In this document: piece after piece, positions 17,133 to 26,615 of the stretch
How the letters are laid out: each line of letters starts with the position of its first letter
How positions within the stretch are numbered: the stretch's first letter is position 1
Assembly: GCA_910580195.1 (NCBI GenBank)
Contig: CAJTWA010000021.1
Coordinates: 1-64,000 of the forward strand
Length of the DNA: 64,000 bases
From: an uncultured Lachnospiraceae bacterium
GTDB taxonomy: Bacteria; Bacillota; Clostridia; Lachnospirales; Lachnospiraceae
Direction of reading: 5' to 3'
Translations under genes and position numbers: made by a program
Notes under the pieces: model-generated
What the model was told of the DNA's origin: nothing
Databases searched by the model: none
Seen by the model: only the letters and a program-made list of their open reading frames with translations

Positions 17133-19958
17133 ATGAAACCGGTTAAACTTGTCATGTCTGCCTTTGGCTCTTATGCCGGGCAGGAAACCATAGATTTTGA
17201 GGCTGTTACCCAAGGGGTCTTTCTGGTTACTGGGGATACGGGGGCAGGGAAGACCACGGTGTTTGACGCGATTACGTATGCACTCTTTGACCAAACCAGC
17301 GGCGGGAGCCGGGAAGGGGATATGATGCGCAGCCAGTTTGCAGCCCCGGACACACCCACCTATGTGGAATTTACCTTCCGCTATGGCGCCAGCGCCTACA
17401 CCGTCCGCAGGAACCCTAATTATAAAAGGGTAAGCAAGCGGAAAAATAAGGAAGGGGATTACACGCTGGCAAAAGAAAGTGCATCCGTCACCCTATGGAT
17501 GCCAGACGGGAAGGAATTTCCGGGGAAAATCCGGGAAATCAATGAGAAAATCGTGGAAATCCTCGGGGTAGGGGCGCCGCAGTTTACCCAGATTGCCATG
17601 ATTGCCCAAGGGGAATTTATCAAGCTCCTCCATGCCTCTTCCAAAGAACGGAAAGAAATTTTTGCAAGGATTTTTGACACCAATGTATATGCCGCCATCC
17701 AGATCAAACTGCGGGAGCAGAGCAAGGCGTTATATGGGAAATTAGAGGATAACCGCAAGCTGTGCGCCCACGAAATCCAAGGCATTTCCTACCTGCCGGG
17801 CAGCAAATATGAAAGCAGGTGGGAAGAAGCCCAAAGCCGCTTGGAAACAGACCCAGAAAACATACAGGAAACCCTTGGCCTTTTGCTGGAAGAATTGGAA
17901 GGGCAGGAAAAAGAACTCCGGGAACAGGAGCAAAAAAACCGCAAGCAGGCAGAGGAAACCGCTTGGAACCTCCGTCAGGCAAAAGAAACTAACCAGCTGT
18001 TCCTGCAAGCCCAGAAAGCCGAAGCAGCCATCCGCTCCCGCACAGAACAGCTGGAACAGCAGAAGATACAGGAAAAAGAAGAATCCCTGCAGCTAGGGAT
18101 GCTCCGCCAGCAGTTGGAAATGCAGCTCCCAAAGCTGGCAGAGCAGATTGCCGCATGGCGCAGCCTGCTGCCCAAATACGATGCACTGAAAGAAAGGCAG
18201 TTCGCCCTTTCCCGCGCCCAGAAGGAGCAGCAGGAACTGAAAGCAGCCGTTGCCCAGACAAAGGAAAAATTATCCTGCGTACATACCATGATACAGAAAA
18301 ATGGGGAACAGATGGCTGCCTTGGCAGAGGCTGCTGCCCAAATCCCGGAGCTTGCAGAAGCAACAAGAGAATTTGCAGCCAAACAGTCCCTGTTAGAAGA
18401 AATGTCAGAAACCTGCAGACGCCTCCAGTCCTATGAAAAAAAGCAAGTGCAGGAACAGGCAAAGGTAGAAAAAGCCTTGCGCCTGTTTCAGGAAAAAAGC
18501 CGGGAGTACGAAGGGAAAAACCGCAGCTTTATCGCAGAACAGGCAGGCCTTCTTGCAGCAGGCTTAGAAGAAGGGCAGCCCTGCCCCGTATGCGGCTCTC
18601 TGGAGCACCCAAAGAAAGCCCAGCTTTCTGCCCATGCCGTAACCGAGCAGCAGGTGGAAGAAGCCAAACAAGCCCGGGAGCAGGCTGACCAAGGCTTGGC
18701 CCAGAGCCGGGAACATTTCTTAAAGGCGCAGGAAAGGTGCGAAAAAGAACGCTCCCTTTTAAGGCAGGACGGAACCCGCATGTTCGGGGAAACCTTCCAG
18801 CCAAGGCAAATCCCTCACGCCTTGGCAGAGTGCGTGGAACAAGGCAGGCAGGCATCCGCTCGCTTGGAGGAAGCCCAGCAGAAAGAAAAGCGTTTCAAAC
18901 AGCAGCAGGAGAAGCAGGAAACCTTGCATCAGGAACAAGCCGCCTTGGAACAGCAGCAGGAGGAACAGGCACAGAAGCAGTATCAGGCCAGCCTTGCCTT
19001 TGAAACTGCCAGTCAAGCTAAGGAATTGCTGCAGCAGGAGCTGCCTTTCCCCGAAGCAAGGGAATTAAAGCAGCATCTGGCAAAAGCAGAAAAGGAAAAA
19101 TCCTCCCTTGAAAACAGCAAGGCCAAGGCCGAAGCCTCCGTACAGAAGCTAAGCCGCGCCATAGCAGAAAGCCAAGGGATTTTAGCCGAGCAGCAGCGGA
19201 ACCAAAAATTGCTGGAAAAGCAGTTAAAAGGCAAAGAGCCAGCGGAAACAGACAGCCTCTTGGAGAAAAGCCGCTTGCTGGAAAAAGAAGCCAAGGCGCT
19301 GGAAAAAGAAAAATTAAGCCTTGCAGCCATCAAAGCAAGGGACCAACAGGCCAAAAAGCAGCTTGCCAAGCTGTATCAGGAGCGGGAGCTTCTCAAAAGG
19401 CAGTATGGGACCGTAAGCAATCTGGACAAAACTGCAAACGGGAACCTGCCCCAGCATATCCGCCTTGATTTCCAGACCTATGTCCAGCGGCGTTATTTCC
19501 ATTCCATTATTGCCGAAGCGAACCGGCGTCTGGTGAAAATCAACGGGAACCAATTCCTGCTCCGGTGCCGGGATGTGGAGCACTTAGGCAGGCAGGGAGA
19601 AGCGGGGCTGGACCTTGACGTATATGATTTGGTAACAGACAAAGTCCGGGATGTGAAAACCCTTTCCGGCGGGGAGTCTTTTCTGGCAGCATTGTCCATG
19701 GCGCTTGGCATGGCGGACGTAATCCAGAATACGGCAGGAAGGGTGCATCTGGACACCATGTTTATTGACGAGGGGTTCGGGTCTTTGGATGAAGAAGCAA
19801 GGGACAAAGCCATAGGTATTTTGAATGAACTGGCAGGGGATACCCGGCTGGTGGGGATTATTTCCCATGTGGCGGAACTAAAGGAGCAGATAGACCGGAA
19901 ACTGGTGGTAAAAAAGGGGGATAGGGGGAGCCATGCCAAGTGGGTGATGGAGAGCTGA
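17133..19958 (+). CDS. sbcC: exonuclease subunit SbcC (SMC-like ATPase)
   Basis: 941-residue Rad50-type ATPase and partner of SbcD. The N-terminal Walker A is in GDTGAGKTTVFD, a long heptad coiled coil follows, the zinc hook CPVCG lies midway (GQPCPVCGSLEHP), and the second coiled coil leads to signature LSGGESFLAALSMALGM and Walker B MFIDEGFGSLDEE. All parts are present. ATG 17133 follows GGAAAGGGA by 13 nt; the upstream GTG (17124) is less likely. It clamps DNA and licenses the SbcD nuclease in an ATP-dependent way. Confidence 0.96.
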   Translation: MKPVKLVMSAFGSYAGQETIDFEAVTQGVFLVTGDTGAGKTTVFDAITYALFDQTSGGSREGDMMRSQFAAPDTPTYVEFTFRYGASAYTVRRNPNYKRVSKRKNKEGDYTLAKESASVTLWMPDGKEFPGKIREINEKIVEILGVGAPQFTQIAMIAQGEFIKLLHASSKERKEIFARIFDTNVYAAIQIKLREQSKALYGKLEDNRKLCAHEIQGISYLPGSKYESRWEEAQSRLETDPENIQETLGLLLEELEGQEKELREQEQKNRKQAEETAWNLRQAKETNQLFLQAQKAEAAIRSRTEQLEQQKIQEKEESLQLGMLRQQLEMQLPKLAEQIAAWRSLLPKYDALKERQFALSRAQKEQQELKAAVAQTKEKLSCVHTMIQKNGEQMAALAEAAAQIPELAEATREFAAKQSLLEEMSETCRRLQSYEKKQVQEQAKVEKALRLFQEKSREYEGKNRSFIAEQAGLLAAGLEEGQPCPVCGSLEHPKKAQLSAHAVTEQQVEEAKQAREQADQGLAQSREHFLKAQERCEKERSLLRQDGTRMFGETFQPRQIPHALAECVEQGRQASARLEEAQQKEKRFKQQQEKQETLHQEQAALEQQQEEQAQKQYQASLAFETASQAKELLQQELPFPEARELKQHLAKAEKEKSSLENSKAKAEASVQKLSRAIAESQGILAEQQRNQKLLEKQLKGKEPAETDSLLEKSRLLEKEAKALEKEKLSLAAIKARDQQAKKQLAKLYQERELLKRQYGTVSNLDKTANGNLPQHIRLDFQTYVQRRYFHSIIAEANRRLVKINGNQFLLRCRDVEHLGRQGEAGLDLDVYDLVTDKVRDVKTLSGGESFLAALSMALGMADVIQNTAGRVHLDTMFIDEGFGSLDEEARDKAIGILNELAGDTRLVGIISHVAELKEQIDRKLVVKKGDRGSHAKWVMES

Positions 19959-19966
19959 AAACAAGG

Positions 19967-20100
19967 CTAAGCCGTCCCTTCCAGTTTCTTGTATTTTCCC
20001 TCTTTTTCAAAATCCTGACGGTTTACCATAGCCCAGTTGTTGGAATTTGTTTTGTGCCATGAAGCGGGATATTTCTTTTGAAACTTTAAGGGATAAATAG
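19967..20100 (-). pseudogene. possible C-terminal gene fragment
   Basis: Reading leftward, a frame ends at TAG 19967-19969 with protein-like composition (KKYPASWHKTNSNNW, then DFEKEGKYKKLEG). It has no start codon or ribosome binding site. It may be the tail of a lost gene between sbcC and the Xre regulator. Coding style is the only evidence. Confidence 0.25.
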
Positions 20101-20253
20101 GGCTTAGCCTGCTCCCCGGAAATTGCTATGTGCAGAAAAAGGATATAAAAATTTAAGAAAAAATAAATTGAAATCTGTCCCGAATAATGGTATCCTTTAT
20201 GAAAACGTGGGACAGTCTGCAAGGGGAGCAGGGCGTCTTGGCTGGCATCGCGC

Positions 20254-20472
20254 CTATTGCGGCGGCTGGTAGGTGATAAGTTCATTAATTTCAATATCCA
20301 GATAATGGCATAGCTTACAAACCAGGCCCGCATCCAGCCGTTGGAATTCATTTTTGCAGTAACGGTTGAAATTAGAGCGGGGAATATCTAAGTCTTTACA
20401 TATCTGGTTTTTTGAAATTCCTCTCGATGTCAGGAGCTCATTGATGTGTAATTCTAATTTTCCGTAATCCAT
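20254..20472 (-). CDS. Cro/CI (Xre) family small regulator
   Basis: A 72-residue single helix-turn-helix protein: INELLTSRGISKNQICKDLDIPRSNFNRYCKNE, divided as the recognition unit, then LVCKLCHYLDIEINELITY, typical of one-domain Xre regulators. The start is supported by AAAGGAG upstream. It is divergent from the next gene across a 137-bp AT-rich region that probably holds both promoters, so that gene is a candidate target. Confidence 0.88.
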   Translation of the reverse strand: MDYGKLELHINELLTSRGISKNQICKDLDIPRSNFNRYCKNEFQRLDAGLVCKLCHYLDIEINELITYQPPQ

Positions 20473-20609
20473 GCGTATTCTCCTTTACTTTGTTTCAATA
20501 ATTATATATAATAGTTTCAGGTAGAGTAATTCACTATATGGTGAGATACTATACGGGGAATCCTTAAGTTACGGTTAGAAAAAATAAATTATAGGAAGGG
20601 GTATTTTAT

Positions 20610-21086
20610 ATGAAGGTTGTAAAAAAGTATTATGATTTAAGCCAAGCAAAAGATGAAGCCAGCAGGCGCAGGTTAGAGGAAGGAGGGAATTTTGAAGTAC
20701 CGGAATTGATTACCGGGGAAGAACAGGTGGAAGAGGAGATTGCCAAGCTGATTTCTGAATCAGGGCAGAAGGGATACTTTGTGCCAGACGAGAGGAAGAA
20801 GGAGAATTTTGGCCTGATAAGCAGGTCTGCACTGCTGCTGGCGCAATATCTGGACCTGAATGTTGAGATTGACACAGACAATAAGAAACATTCCACTATT
20901 GAGCTTTCAGCAGGGCAGATTATCCTGCTGAAGGAAATGGGGAAAATAGCCCGCGATACCATAGCGATGCTGTTTTCTACTGCAGACGAGGCATGGGTAG
21001 ACGGGGATTCACACAGCGTGAAGCTGACATTCTTTTATGAGGTAAACAAGAATCTCGCAGAGGCAGAGGGGAACCCTGCTGACTAA
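20610..21086 (+). CDS. hypothetical protein divergent from an Xre regulator
   Basis: 158 residues, acidic, no signal peptide. The N-terminal part is charged (SQAKDEASRRRLEEG). The C-terminal part (LISRSALLLAQYLDLNVEID, then IELSAGQIILLKEMGKIARD) looks like a helical regulatory or accessory domain. The start follows GGAAGGGG. I do not recognise it. It is transcribed away from the Xre gene and is followed by lgt after 32 bp. Confidence 0.65.
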   Translation: MKVVKKYYDLSQAKDEASRRRLEEGGNFEVPELITGEEQVEEEIAKLISESGQKGYFVPDERKKENFGLISRSALLLAQYLDLNVEIDTDNKKHSTIELSAGQIILLKEMGKIARDTIAMLFSTADEAWVDGDSHSVKLTFFYEVNKNLAEAEGNPAD

Positions 21087-21118
21087 GGGATAAGAATAAC
21101 AGAAATTTGGAGGAAATT

Positions 21119-21892
21119 ATGGTTAATGATATAAACATAGGGCCGCTGACGATACATTTGTATGGGGTGATGGTGGCAATCGGGTACATGAGCGCATTGC
21201 TAATCAGTGAAAGACGTGCAAAGAAGCAGGGGCTGAATCCAGATATTCTGTTTGGCATTTTCTGGTGCGCCGTCCTTGGCGGCGCAGCCGGGAGCAAGAT
21301 TCTATATTATTCTGTAAGTATCAAAGACATTCTGAAGGACCCATCCATTTTGTGGAATTTCCAGAATGGATGGGTTGTCTATGGCGGGATTATCGGCGGC
21401 GTCCTGACAGGCTGGGGCTATTGCCGCTATAAGAAGGTGGATTTCCTTTCTTATTTAGATTTAGTGCTGCCGGCGGTGGCGTTTGCCCAAGGCTGCGGCC
21501 GGATCGGGTGCTTTTTTGCAGGATGCTGTTATGGGCGGGAAACAGATTCCCCCCTGAGCATCCAGTACTGGCAGTCCAGCTACGCGCCCAATGGGGTTCC
21601 GTTGGTACCTACCCAGATTTACTCTGCCATCGGGGATTTTGCTATGGCTTTCCTTTTGATGGCCTATGCGAAAAGGGAGCCGAAGAAAGGGAAAGTATCA
21701 GCAGCCTACTGCATCCTATACAGCATTGGCAGGTTTTTCATTGAAATGCTCCGGAATGACTACCGGGGTGAATTTGGTTTCCTGTCTACCTCCCAGCTTA
21801 TTTCTATTTTTATTTTGGCTCTTGGGATTGGGATGTTTGTATGGTCTGGGAAAAAGGCCGGAGGAAATGAAGGAAGATGGACCAAGATTTAA
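21119..21892 (+). CDS. lgt: prolipoprotein diacylglyceryl transferase
   Basis: A 257-residue polytopic membrane enzyme that transfers diacylglycerol from phosphatidylglycerol to the lipobox Cys of prolipoproteins. Visible hallmarks are HLYGVMVAIGY near the N-terminus, the Lgt signature GCGRIGCFFAGCCYG, and IGRFFIEMLRNDYRGE at the C-terminus. ATG 21119 has GGAGG 5 nt upstream; the TTG at 21107 precedes that site. It would act on the solute-binding lipoprotein at 44.3 kb, among others. The MATE gene overlaps its 3' end by 16 bp. Confidence 0.95.
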   Translation: MVNDINIGPLTIHLYGVMVAIGYMSALLISERRAKKQGLNPDILFGIFWCAVLGGAAGSKILYYSVSIKDILKDPSILWNFQNGWVVYGGIIGGVLTGWGYCRYKKVDFLSYLDLVLPAVAFAQGCGRIGCFFAGCCYGRETDSPLSIQYWQSSYAPNGVPLVPTQIYSAIGDFAMAFLLMAYAKREPKKGKVSAAYCILYSIGRFFIEMLRNDYRGEFGFLSTSQLISIFILALGIGMFVWSGKKAGGNEGRWTKI

Positions 21893-23211
21893 CAAAAGGG
21901 TCGGTCATGGGTTCCATGCTGCGGTTTGCTGTCCCCATGATTTTGGGGAACCTGCTCCAGCAGTGTTATAATGTGGCAGATACCTTGATTGTGGGGAAGT
22001 TTTTAGGGAGCAATGCTTTGGCTGCCGTGGGTTCTTCTTTTACGCTGATGACATTCCTTACCTCCATCCTGCTGGGGCTGTGCATGGGCAGCGGCGCAGT
22101 ATTTTCCATCCGGTTTGGGCAGCGGGACATGGATGGCTTACGGGAGAGCATTTGGGCATCTTTTGCATTGATTGCGGGGATAGCGCTCTTTTTAAATGCC
22201 CTTGCTTTTGCAGCGTTAGATGGGATCCGCTCATTTCTGCAGGTACCGGAGGAAGTCTGGGGCAGTATGAGGGAATACCTGCTGGTGGTTTTCTGCGGGA
22301 TTTCGGCAACGTTTCTCTATAATTATTTCGCGGCTTTCCTGCGGGCAGTAGGGAATTCTGTCGTGCCGCTTATCTTTCTGGCAGGTTCTGCCGGGCTGAA
22401 TATTGCCTTGGACCTTTGGTATGTGCTGGGGCTTCGGCAGGGGGTGGCAGGGGCTGCAAAGGCGACGGTCATCGCCCAGTATGTTTCCGGCGTAGGGATT
22501 GCCGTTTATGCCTTGCTCCGGTGCCCGCAGTTTTCTGGTATCTGGAGCTGCCGGAAGGTGCGCGGCGCCTGTGTGAAGGAGATTGCAGGGTTTTCCGTCC
22601 TGACTTGCCTGCAGCAGTCGGTGATGAATTTAGGAATCCTTATGGTGCAGGGGCTTGTCAACAGCTTTGGGCCTGCCATTATGGCGGCTTTTGCGGCGGC
22701 GGTGAAAATAGACGCGTTTGCCTATATGCCGGTGCAGGACTTTGGGAATGCATTTTCCACTTTCATTGCCCAGAATTTCGGGGCGAAACAAAAAGGGCGC
22801 ATCCGGGAAGGCTTGAAGGTGGCTGTGATTGCTGCAGTGCTGTTTAGCACAACGGTTTCTGCAGTTGTCTGCATTTTTGCCCGCCCGCTGATGGAACTGT
22901 TCATAGACAGGGCAGAAACAGAGGTGATTTGGGAAGGCGTCCGTTACCTGCGGATTGAAGGGGTATTTTACAGCGGGATTGGGTGCCTGTTTTTGCTGTA
23001 CGGCCTGTACCGGGCGTTGGGCAAGCCGGGGATGTCTGTGGTCCTGACGGCCATTTCCCTCGGCACACGGGTGCTGCTGGCATACCTGCTTTCCGCAGTC
23101 CCCGCTTTTGGGGTGGCTGGGATTTGGTGGGCGATTCCTATCGGATGGTTTTTGGCGGATGCGGCCGGGATTGCGTATTATTTCAAGGAGAGGGAGAAAA
23201 TCCTTGGCTGA
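21877..23211 (+). CDS. MATE family efflux transporter
   Basis: 444 residues with about twelve membrane segments in two repeats. The N-terminal signature MLRFAVPMILGNLLQQCYNV, followed by DTLIVGKFLGSNALAAVG, and the mid-protein NSFGPAIMAAF are characteristic of MATE exporters, which expel drugs or metabolites using Na+ or H+. It starts inside the lgt 3' end behind GAAGGAAG, implying co-transcription. The substrate is unknown. Confidence 0.93.
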   Translation: MDQDLTKGSVMGSMLRFAVPMILGNLLQQCYNVADTLIVGKFLGSNALAAVGSSFTLMTFLTSILLGLCMGSGAVFSIRFGQRDMDGLRESIWASFALIAGIALFLNALAFAALDGIRSFLQVPEEVWGSMREYLLVVFCGISATFLYNYFAAFLRAVGNSVVPLIFLAGSAGLNIALDLWYVLGLRQGVAGAAKATVIAQYVSGVGIAVYALLRCPQFSGIWSCRKVRGACVKEIAGFSVLTCLQQSVMNLGILMVQGLVNSFGPAIMAAFAAAVKIDAFAYMPVQDFGNAFSTFIAQNFGAKQKGRIREGLKVAVIAAVLFSTTVSAVVCIFARPLMELFIDRAETEVIWEGVRYLRIEGVFYSGIGCLFLLYGLYRALGKPGMSVVLTAISLGTRVLLAYLLSAVPAFGVAGIWWAIPIGWFLADAAGIAYYFKEREKILG

Positions 23212-23347
23212 GAAGGGATTTTTTCTGCCTGGCCTGCCCCGGTGGCTGGCCGCCGGGGACAGACAAAATATTTGGCAAAAGCATTGTGGAAAATGGCCTG
23301 TGCTGTTGACGGCAATACAGGCCATAAACGATAGGGGGCGTGCAGAT

Positions 23348-24946
23348 ATGGGAATCTACTTAAATCCGGGAAATGAACAGTTTAAGGCTTCTGCCAATTC
23401 TGAATTGTATGTGGATAAGACAGAACTTATCACATATACCAACAGCCGTATTGGAAAAGAAAGGCCGTTGATCTGTTCCAGCAGGCCAAGAAGGTTTGGG
23501 AAAACAATGGCAATCACAATGCTTGCGGCGTATTACAGCAAAGGATGCCATTCGGAACAATTATTTGCAGGGCTCCGGATTAGCCAAAATGAGTTTTTTA
23601 AAACCCATTTAAACCAATATCATGTAATTTTCCTAGACATCCAATGGATGTACGGAAATGCACTGGAAGAAATGAAAAGGAACCCTTCCGTCCAAGTGAT
23701 AAGTTATATCCAAGAGGAGGTAATTGCAGAATTAAGGAAAGCATTTCCGGGATGTGTGAAAGATTCGGACGTTTCTTTGCCATCTGTATTGGCGAATATC
23801 AATGCTCAGGAAAAAGAACAGTTTATCATTATGATTGATGAATGGGACTGCTTGTTCCGTGAGGATAAAAATAATGAAAAACTACAAAAAGAATACATTA
23901 ATCTGCTTTGGGGATTGTTTAAGGGGGCGCCGTCAGGAGCTTTTTTAAAGCTGGCCTACATCACGGGAATTTTGCCAATAAAGAAATACGGAACGCAGTC
24001 TGCCCTGAATAATTTCCGGGAGCATACGATGGTAAGCCCAAGGCAAATGGCAGAGTATGTTGGGTTTACAGAAACAGAGGTAAAGGAACTCTGCAAAATA
24101 TGCAGGATGCCCTTTGGGGAAATGCAAAGGTGGTACGATGGGTATTATTTTGAAGCAGCCGGGCATGTGTATAGCCCGAATTCTGTTATTGAGGCGGTTG
24201 ACAGCAGGAAATTTGGGAATTATTGGTCTGGGACAGAAACTTATGAAGGCCTTAAGATGTATATTGCCATGGATTTTGATGGGCTAAGGCAGTTGGTTGT
24301 GGACATGCTGGGAGGGCAGCGGTGCAGTATTGATGTGGAATCTTTCCAAAATGACATAACCTCCTTCCATTCTGCGGATGATGTGGTTACGCTGCTCATC
24401 CATATGGGGTATCTGGCTTATGATAGTAAGGAAGAAAAGGTTTTTATCCCAAATGAAGAAGTGAGGGGCGTATTCTTACGTGCAGTGAAAAATGATGGAT
24501 GGGAGGAAGTGACAAAAGCAATCAAGACGTCAGAAGCATTGCTTCAGGCGACGTTGTCTATGGATGAAAAGGCCGTGGCGCAGATGGTGCAGGAAGTCCA
24601 TATGCAGAATACATCCAGCCTTGCATATAACAATGAAATTTCACTGAGCAGTGTGATTGCCTTGGCATATTACACTGCCTGTAAAGATTATACCATAATC
24701 AGGGAATTGCCGGCAGGGAATGGATTTGCCGATATGGTATTTCTTCCTAGGCGTGCATCTTCGAAACCGGCGTTGGTGCTAGAATTAAAATGGGATAAAA
24801 CCGCGGAAGGGGCAATCAGACAGATTAAGGAAAAGAACTATGTTTCTGCATTGAAAGAGTATAAAGGGAACCTGTTGCTTGTCGGAATCAATTATGAAAA
24901 AAGGAACAAAAAGCATCAATGTAAAATAGAAAAGTTTGAAATGTAA
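23348..24946 (+). CDS. AAA-ATPase-like/PD-(D/E)XK protein (DUF1703 type)
   Basis: 532 residues. The N-terminal AAA-ATPase_like domain shows a modified P-loop in SRPRRFGKT and Walker B FIIMIDEWD. The C-terminal PD-(D/E)XK-9 domain shows GFADMVF followed by ALVLELKWD (D...E-x-K). This family expands in gut Bacteroidetes and Firmicutes, and its role is unresolved; mobile-element or defence functions have been proposed. ATG 23348 has AGGGGG upstream; the frame is open further 5' but lacks a start context. It is a stand-alone gene, 136 bp after the MATE gene. Confidence 0.88.
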   Translation: MGIYLNPGNEQFKASANSELYVDKTELITYTNSRIGKERPLICSSRPRRFGKTMAITMLAAYYSKGCHSEQLFAGLRISQNEFFKTHLNQYHVIFLDIQWMYGNALEEMKRNPSVQVISYIQEEVIAELRKAFPGCVKDSDVSLPSVLANINAQEKEQFIIMIDEWDCLFREDKNNEKLQKEYINLLWGLFKGAPSGAFLKLAYITGILPIKKYGTQSALNNFREHTMVSPRQMAEYVGFTETEVKELCKICRMPFGEMQRWYDGYYFEAAGHVYSPNSVIEAVDSRKFGNYWSGTETYEGLKMYIAMDFDGLRQLVVDMLGGQRCSIDVESFQNDITSFHSADDVVTLLIHMGYLAYDSKEEKVFIPNEEVRGVFLRAVKNDGWEEVTKAIKTSEALLQATLSMDEKAVAQMVQEVHMQNTSSLAYNNEISLSSVIALAYYTACKDYTIIRELPAGNGFADMVFLPRRASSKPALVLELKWDKTAEGAIRQIKEKNYVSALKEYKGNLLLVGINYEKRNKKHQCKIEKFEM

Positions 24947-25155
24947 CTGTGTGGCTTAGGGCGTGCTTTGGAATTCATCCCCATGCTCTGCATTTCCCGC
25001 TTCGTGTGGGATTCGCCTCACCCAATTTTAGCCAAGGGAACCTGCTGCATCCCTCCAAAAAAATTTTTGGATAAATTCCCACCCAACCATATCTAATGGC
25101 AGTCCTGCCATGTTTTCCAGCCATGCATTTAAAATACTTCCCGCCCAAATGCAGC
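24947..25155. other. gene-free gap
   Basis: No gene, repeat or RNA motif was recognised between the AAA-ATPase-like gene and the strong terminator at 25156. Confidence 0.5.
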
Positions 25156-25203
25156 AAGGGCTGCCCCGATTCGCAAGTAACCCGGGGCAGCCCTTCTTTG
25201 TAT
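25156..25203 (+). terminator. strong Rho-independent terminator
   Basis: AAGGGCTGCCCCG and CGGGGCAGCCCTT form a perfect 13-bp GC-rich stem with a 14-nt loop, followed by CTTTGTATT. It isolates the AAA-ATPase-like gene from the PadR operon. Confidence 0.75.
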
Positions 25204-25230
25204 TCTTGCCTGCCGCCGCAAATCCCTTTT

Positions 25231-25275
25231 TATATACCATTGACATCCTATATACTGTGTGGTACGATATATATA
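25231..25275 (+). promoter_or_regulatory. PadR promoter with putative operator
   Basis: TTGACA (25240-25245), 17 bp and TACGAT (25263-25268) form a good promoter. An imperfect inverted repeat, TATATACCA on the left and TGG...TATATA on the right, brackets it, consistent with autoregulation by the PadR protein encoded 22 bp further on. Confidence 0.6.
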
Positions 25276-25290
25276 GAAAGGAGAAGCTAC

Positions 25291-25632
25291 ATGCCAAATA
25301 TAGAAGACTGGAAATCGCAAATCAAGCGCGGCACGCTGGAATTTTGCATTATGCTGATGATGGAGCAAAGGCCATGCTACGGCTACGAGATTATCAGCCA
25401 ACTGGAACAATACCCAATGCTTGCAGCAAAAGAGAGCACCATCTACCCCTTGCTCCGCAGGCTCCTCAAGGAAGAATACCTGACGTCCACATGGAAAGAA
25501 ACAACAGAAGGCCTCCCGCCCCGGAAATATTACAACATTACAGCCAAGGGGAAGGAATATCTGGACGCCATGAATCAGGAATGGGGGAATTTGCTGGCTG
25601 CAATATCAGAATTAAATGGAAAGGACGGATAG
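25291..25632 (+). CDS. PadR family transcriptional regulator
   Basis: A 113-residue winged-helix repressor. GTLEFCIMLMMEQRPCYGYE, then STIYPLLRRLLKEEYL and PPRKYYNITAKGKEYL, are the PadR core motifs. The start has AAAGGAG 8 nt upstream. The downstream membrane gene starts 2 bp after its stop, the common PadR-HAAS arrangement in Firmicutes, where the regulator responds to envelope stress or small compounds. Confidence 0.94.
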   Translation: MPNIEDWKSQIKRGTLEFCIMLMMEQRPCYGYEIISQLEQYPMLAAKESTIYPLLRRLLKEEYLTSTWKETTEGLPPRKYYNITAKGKEYLDAMNQEWGNLLAAISELNGKDG

Positions 25633-25633
25633 C

Positions 25634-26197
25634 ATGAATACGTTATTAGAAAATTATCTGGAACAAATAGACAGATACTTAAAGGCAATGCCAATCTCAG
25701 AACGGACGGACATTGTAAAAGAAATCAAAAGTGAAATGCAGGAGCTGGAATTACAAAATGTCCCGCCTGAGCAAATCATAGGGCGGCTGGGCAGCCCCAA
25801 AGAATTGGCAAAGGCATATCTGGGGGATTCCATTGCAAAAGACAGCGAATTCAGCTGGAAAAAACTTGGCGCCCTCCTTGCATTTTACAGCATGGCAGGC
25901 CTTGGCGGGATGTTTGTCATCCCTATAGCCAGTGTGCTTTCCGTAGGCCTGCTGTTTTCTGGTATCATTGCGCCGCTGGCAGGAATCCTGAAATTTACAG
26001 GCTTTTTGCTGGGGTTCCAAGTGCCCTTCGTGATGTTCCGATTAGGATCTTATGAAGCTGCGCCGCCCATCGCCCTGCTTCTTTCCGTCCTCATGGGCGC
26101 CTTGTTCCTGCTTGCAGGAAGGGCATTATGGAAACTTATGCTGGGATATGTGCAGAAAGTCAGCAGAAAGCATAAGGAACTGAGAATGGAAATGTGA
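25634..26197 (+). CDS. HAAS/DUF1700-type membrane protein
   Basis: 187 residues: an N-terminal helical HAAS-like domain (LENYLEQIDRYLKAMPISER, then EIKSEMQELE and LGSPKELAKAYLG) followed by about four membrane segments. ATG 25634 follows AAAGGACGG. These proteins almost always accompany PadR regulators and probably transmit a membrane signal to them; that role is known only by association. Confidence 0.85.
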   Translation: MNTLLENYLEQIDRYLKAMPISERTDIVKEIKSEMQELELQNVPPEQIIGRLGSPKELAKAYLGDSIAKDSEFSWKKLGALLAFYSMAGLGGMFVIPIASVLSVGLLFSGIIAPLAGILKFTGFLLGFQVPFVMFRLGSYEAAPPIALLLSVLMGALFLLAGRALWKLMLGYVQKVSRKHKELRMEM

Positions 26198-26615
26198 ATC
26201 CTGTGGAACATCAGTTACATAGCCCGTGATGCACCTGATGTTCGGACGGCCCCCAAAAAAAGAAAAATTCTGGGCACTATTTGAAAATTATGCCTGAACA
26301 GTCCCTAAGTGGGACGGAAGGCATGGAAGTTACCCGAGCGTGTTTGAAAAACCATTCCCGCCATCTGCCTCCCCTGCTTTGCGCGATATTTGGCAACTCA
26401 TCCGGCCAACGGTGCTATTACTCCGGCGGTTAAATATCGACGTTTTTACTTGCCTAAATTTCAATCTGTTGCGTTGCCATCCGTTGACGTAGCCCCGCTA
26501 CGCCGCCTTCTTCCTATATTTTTGCTGTAACGCTAAGCCCTGCCCTTCTGCCTGCCGATATACGGATCAACCAAGCATTTTATGGAAGCAGCAACAGCAG
26601 ATGGGAGGAATGGAA
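26198..26615. repeat. intergenic dispersed-repeat-like region
   Basis: No gene is seen. The right half carries CTCCGGCGGTTAAAT (about 26421-26435), whose core is shared with the ends of the large palindrome at 40672-40806. A CGTAGC/GCTACG hairpin lies at 26488-26502, and GCGATATTT pairs with AAATATCG around it. I read it as part of a dispersed intergenic repeat; confirmation needs a genome-wide search. Confidence 0.4.
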
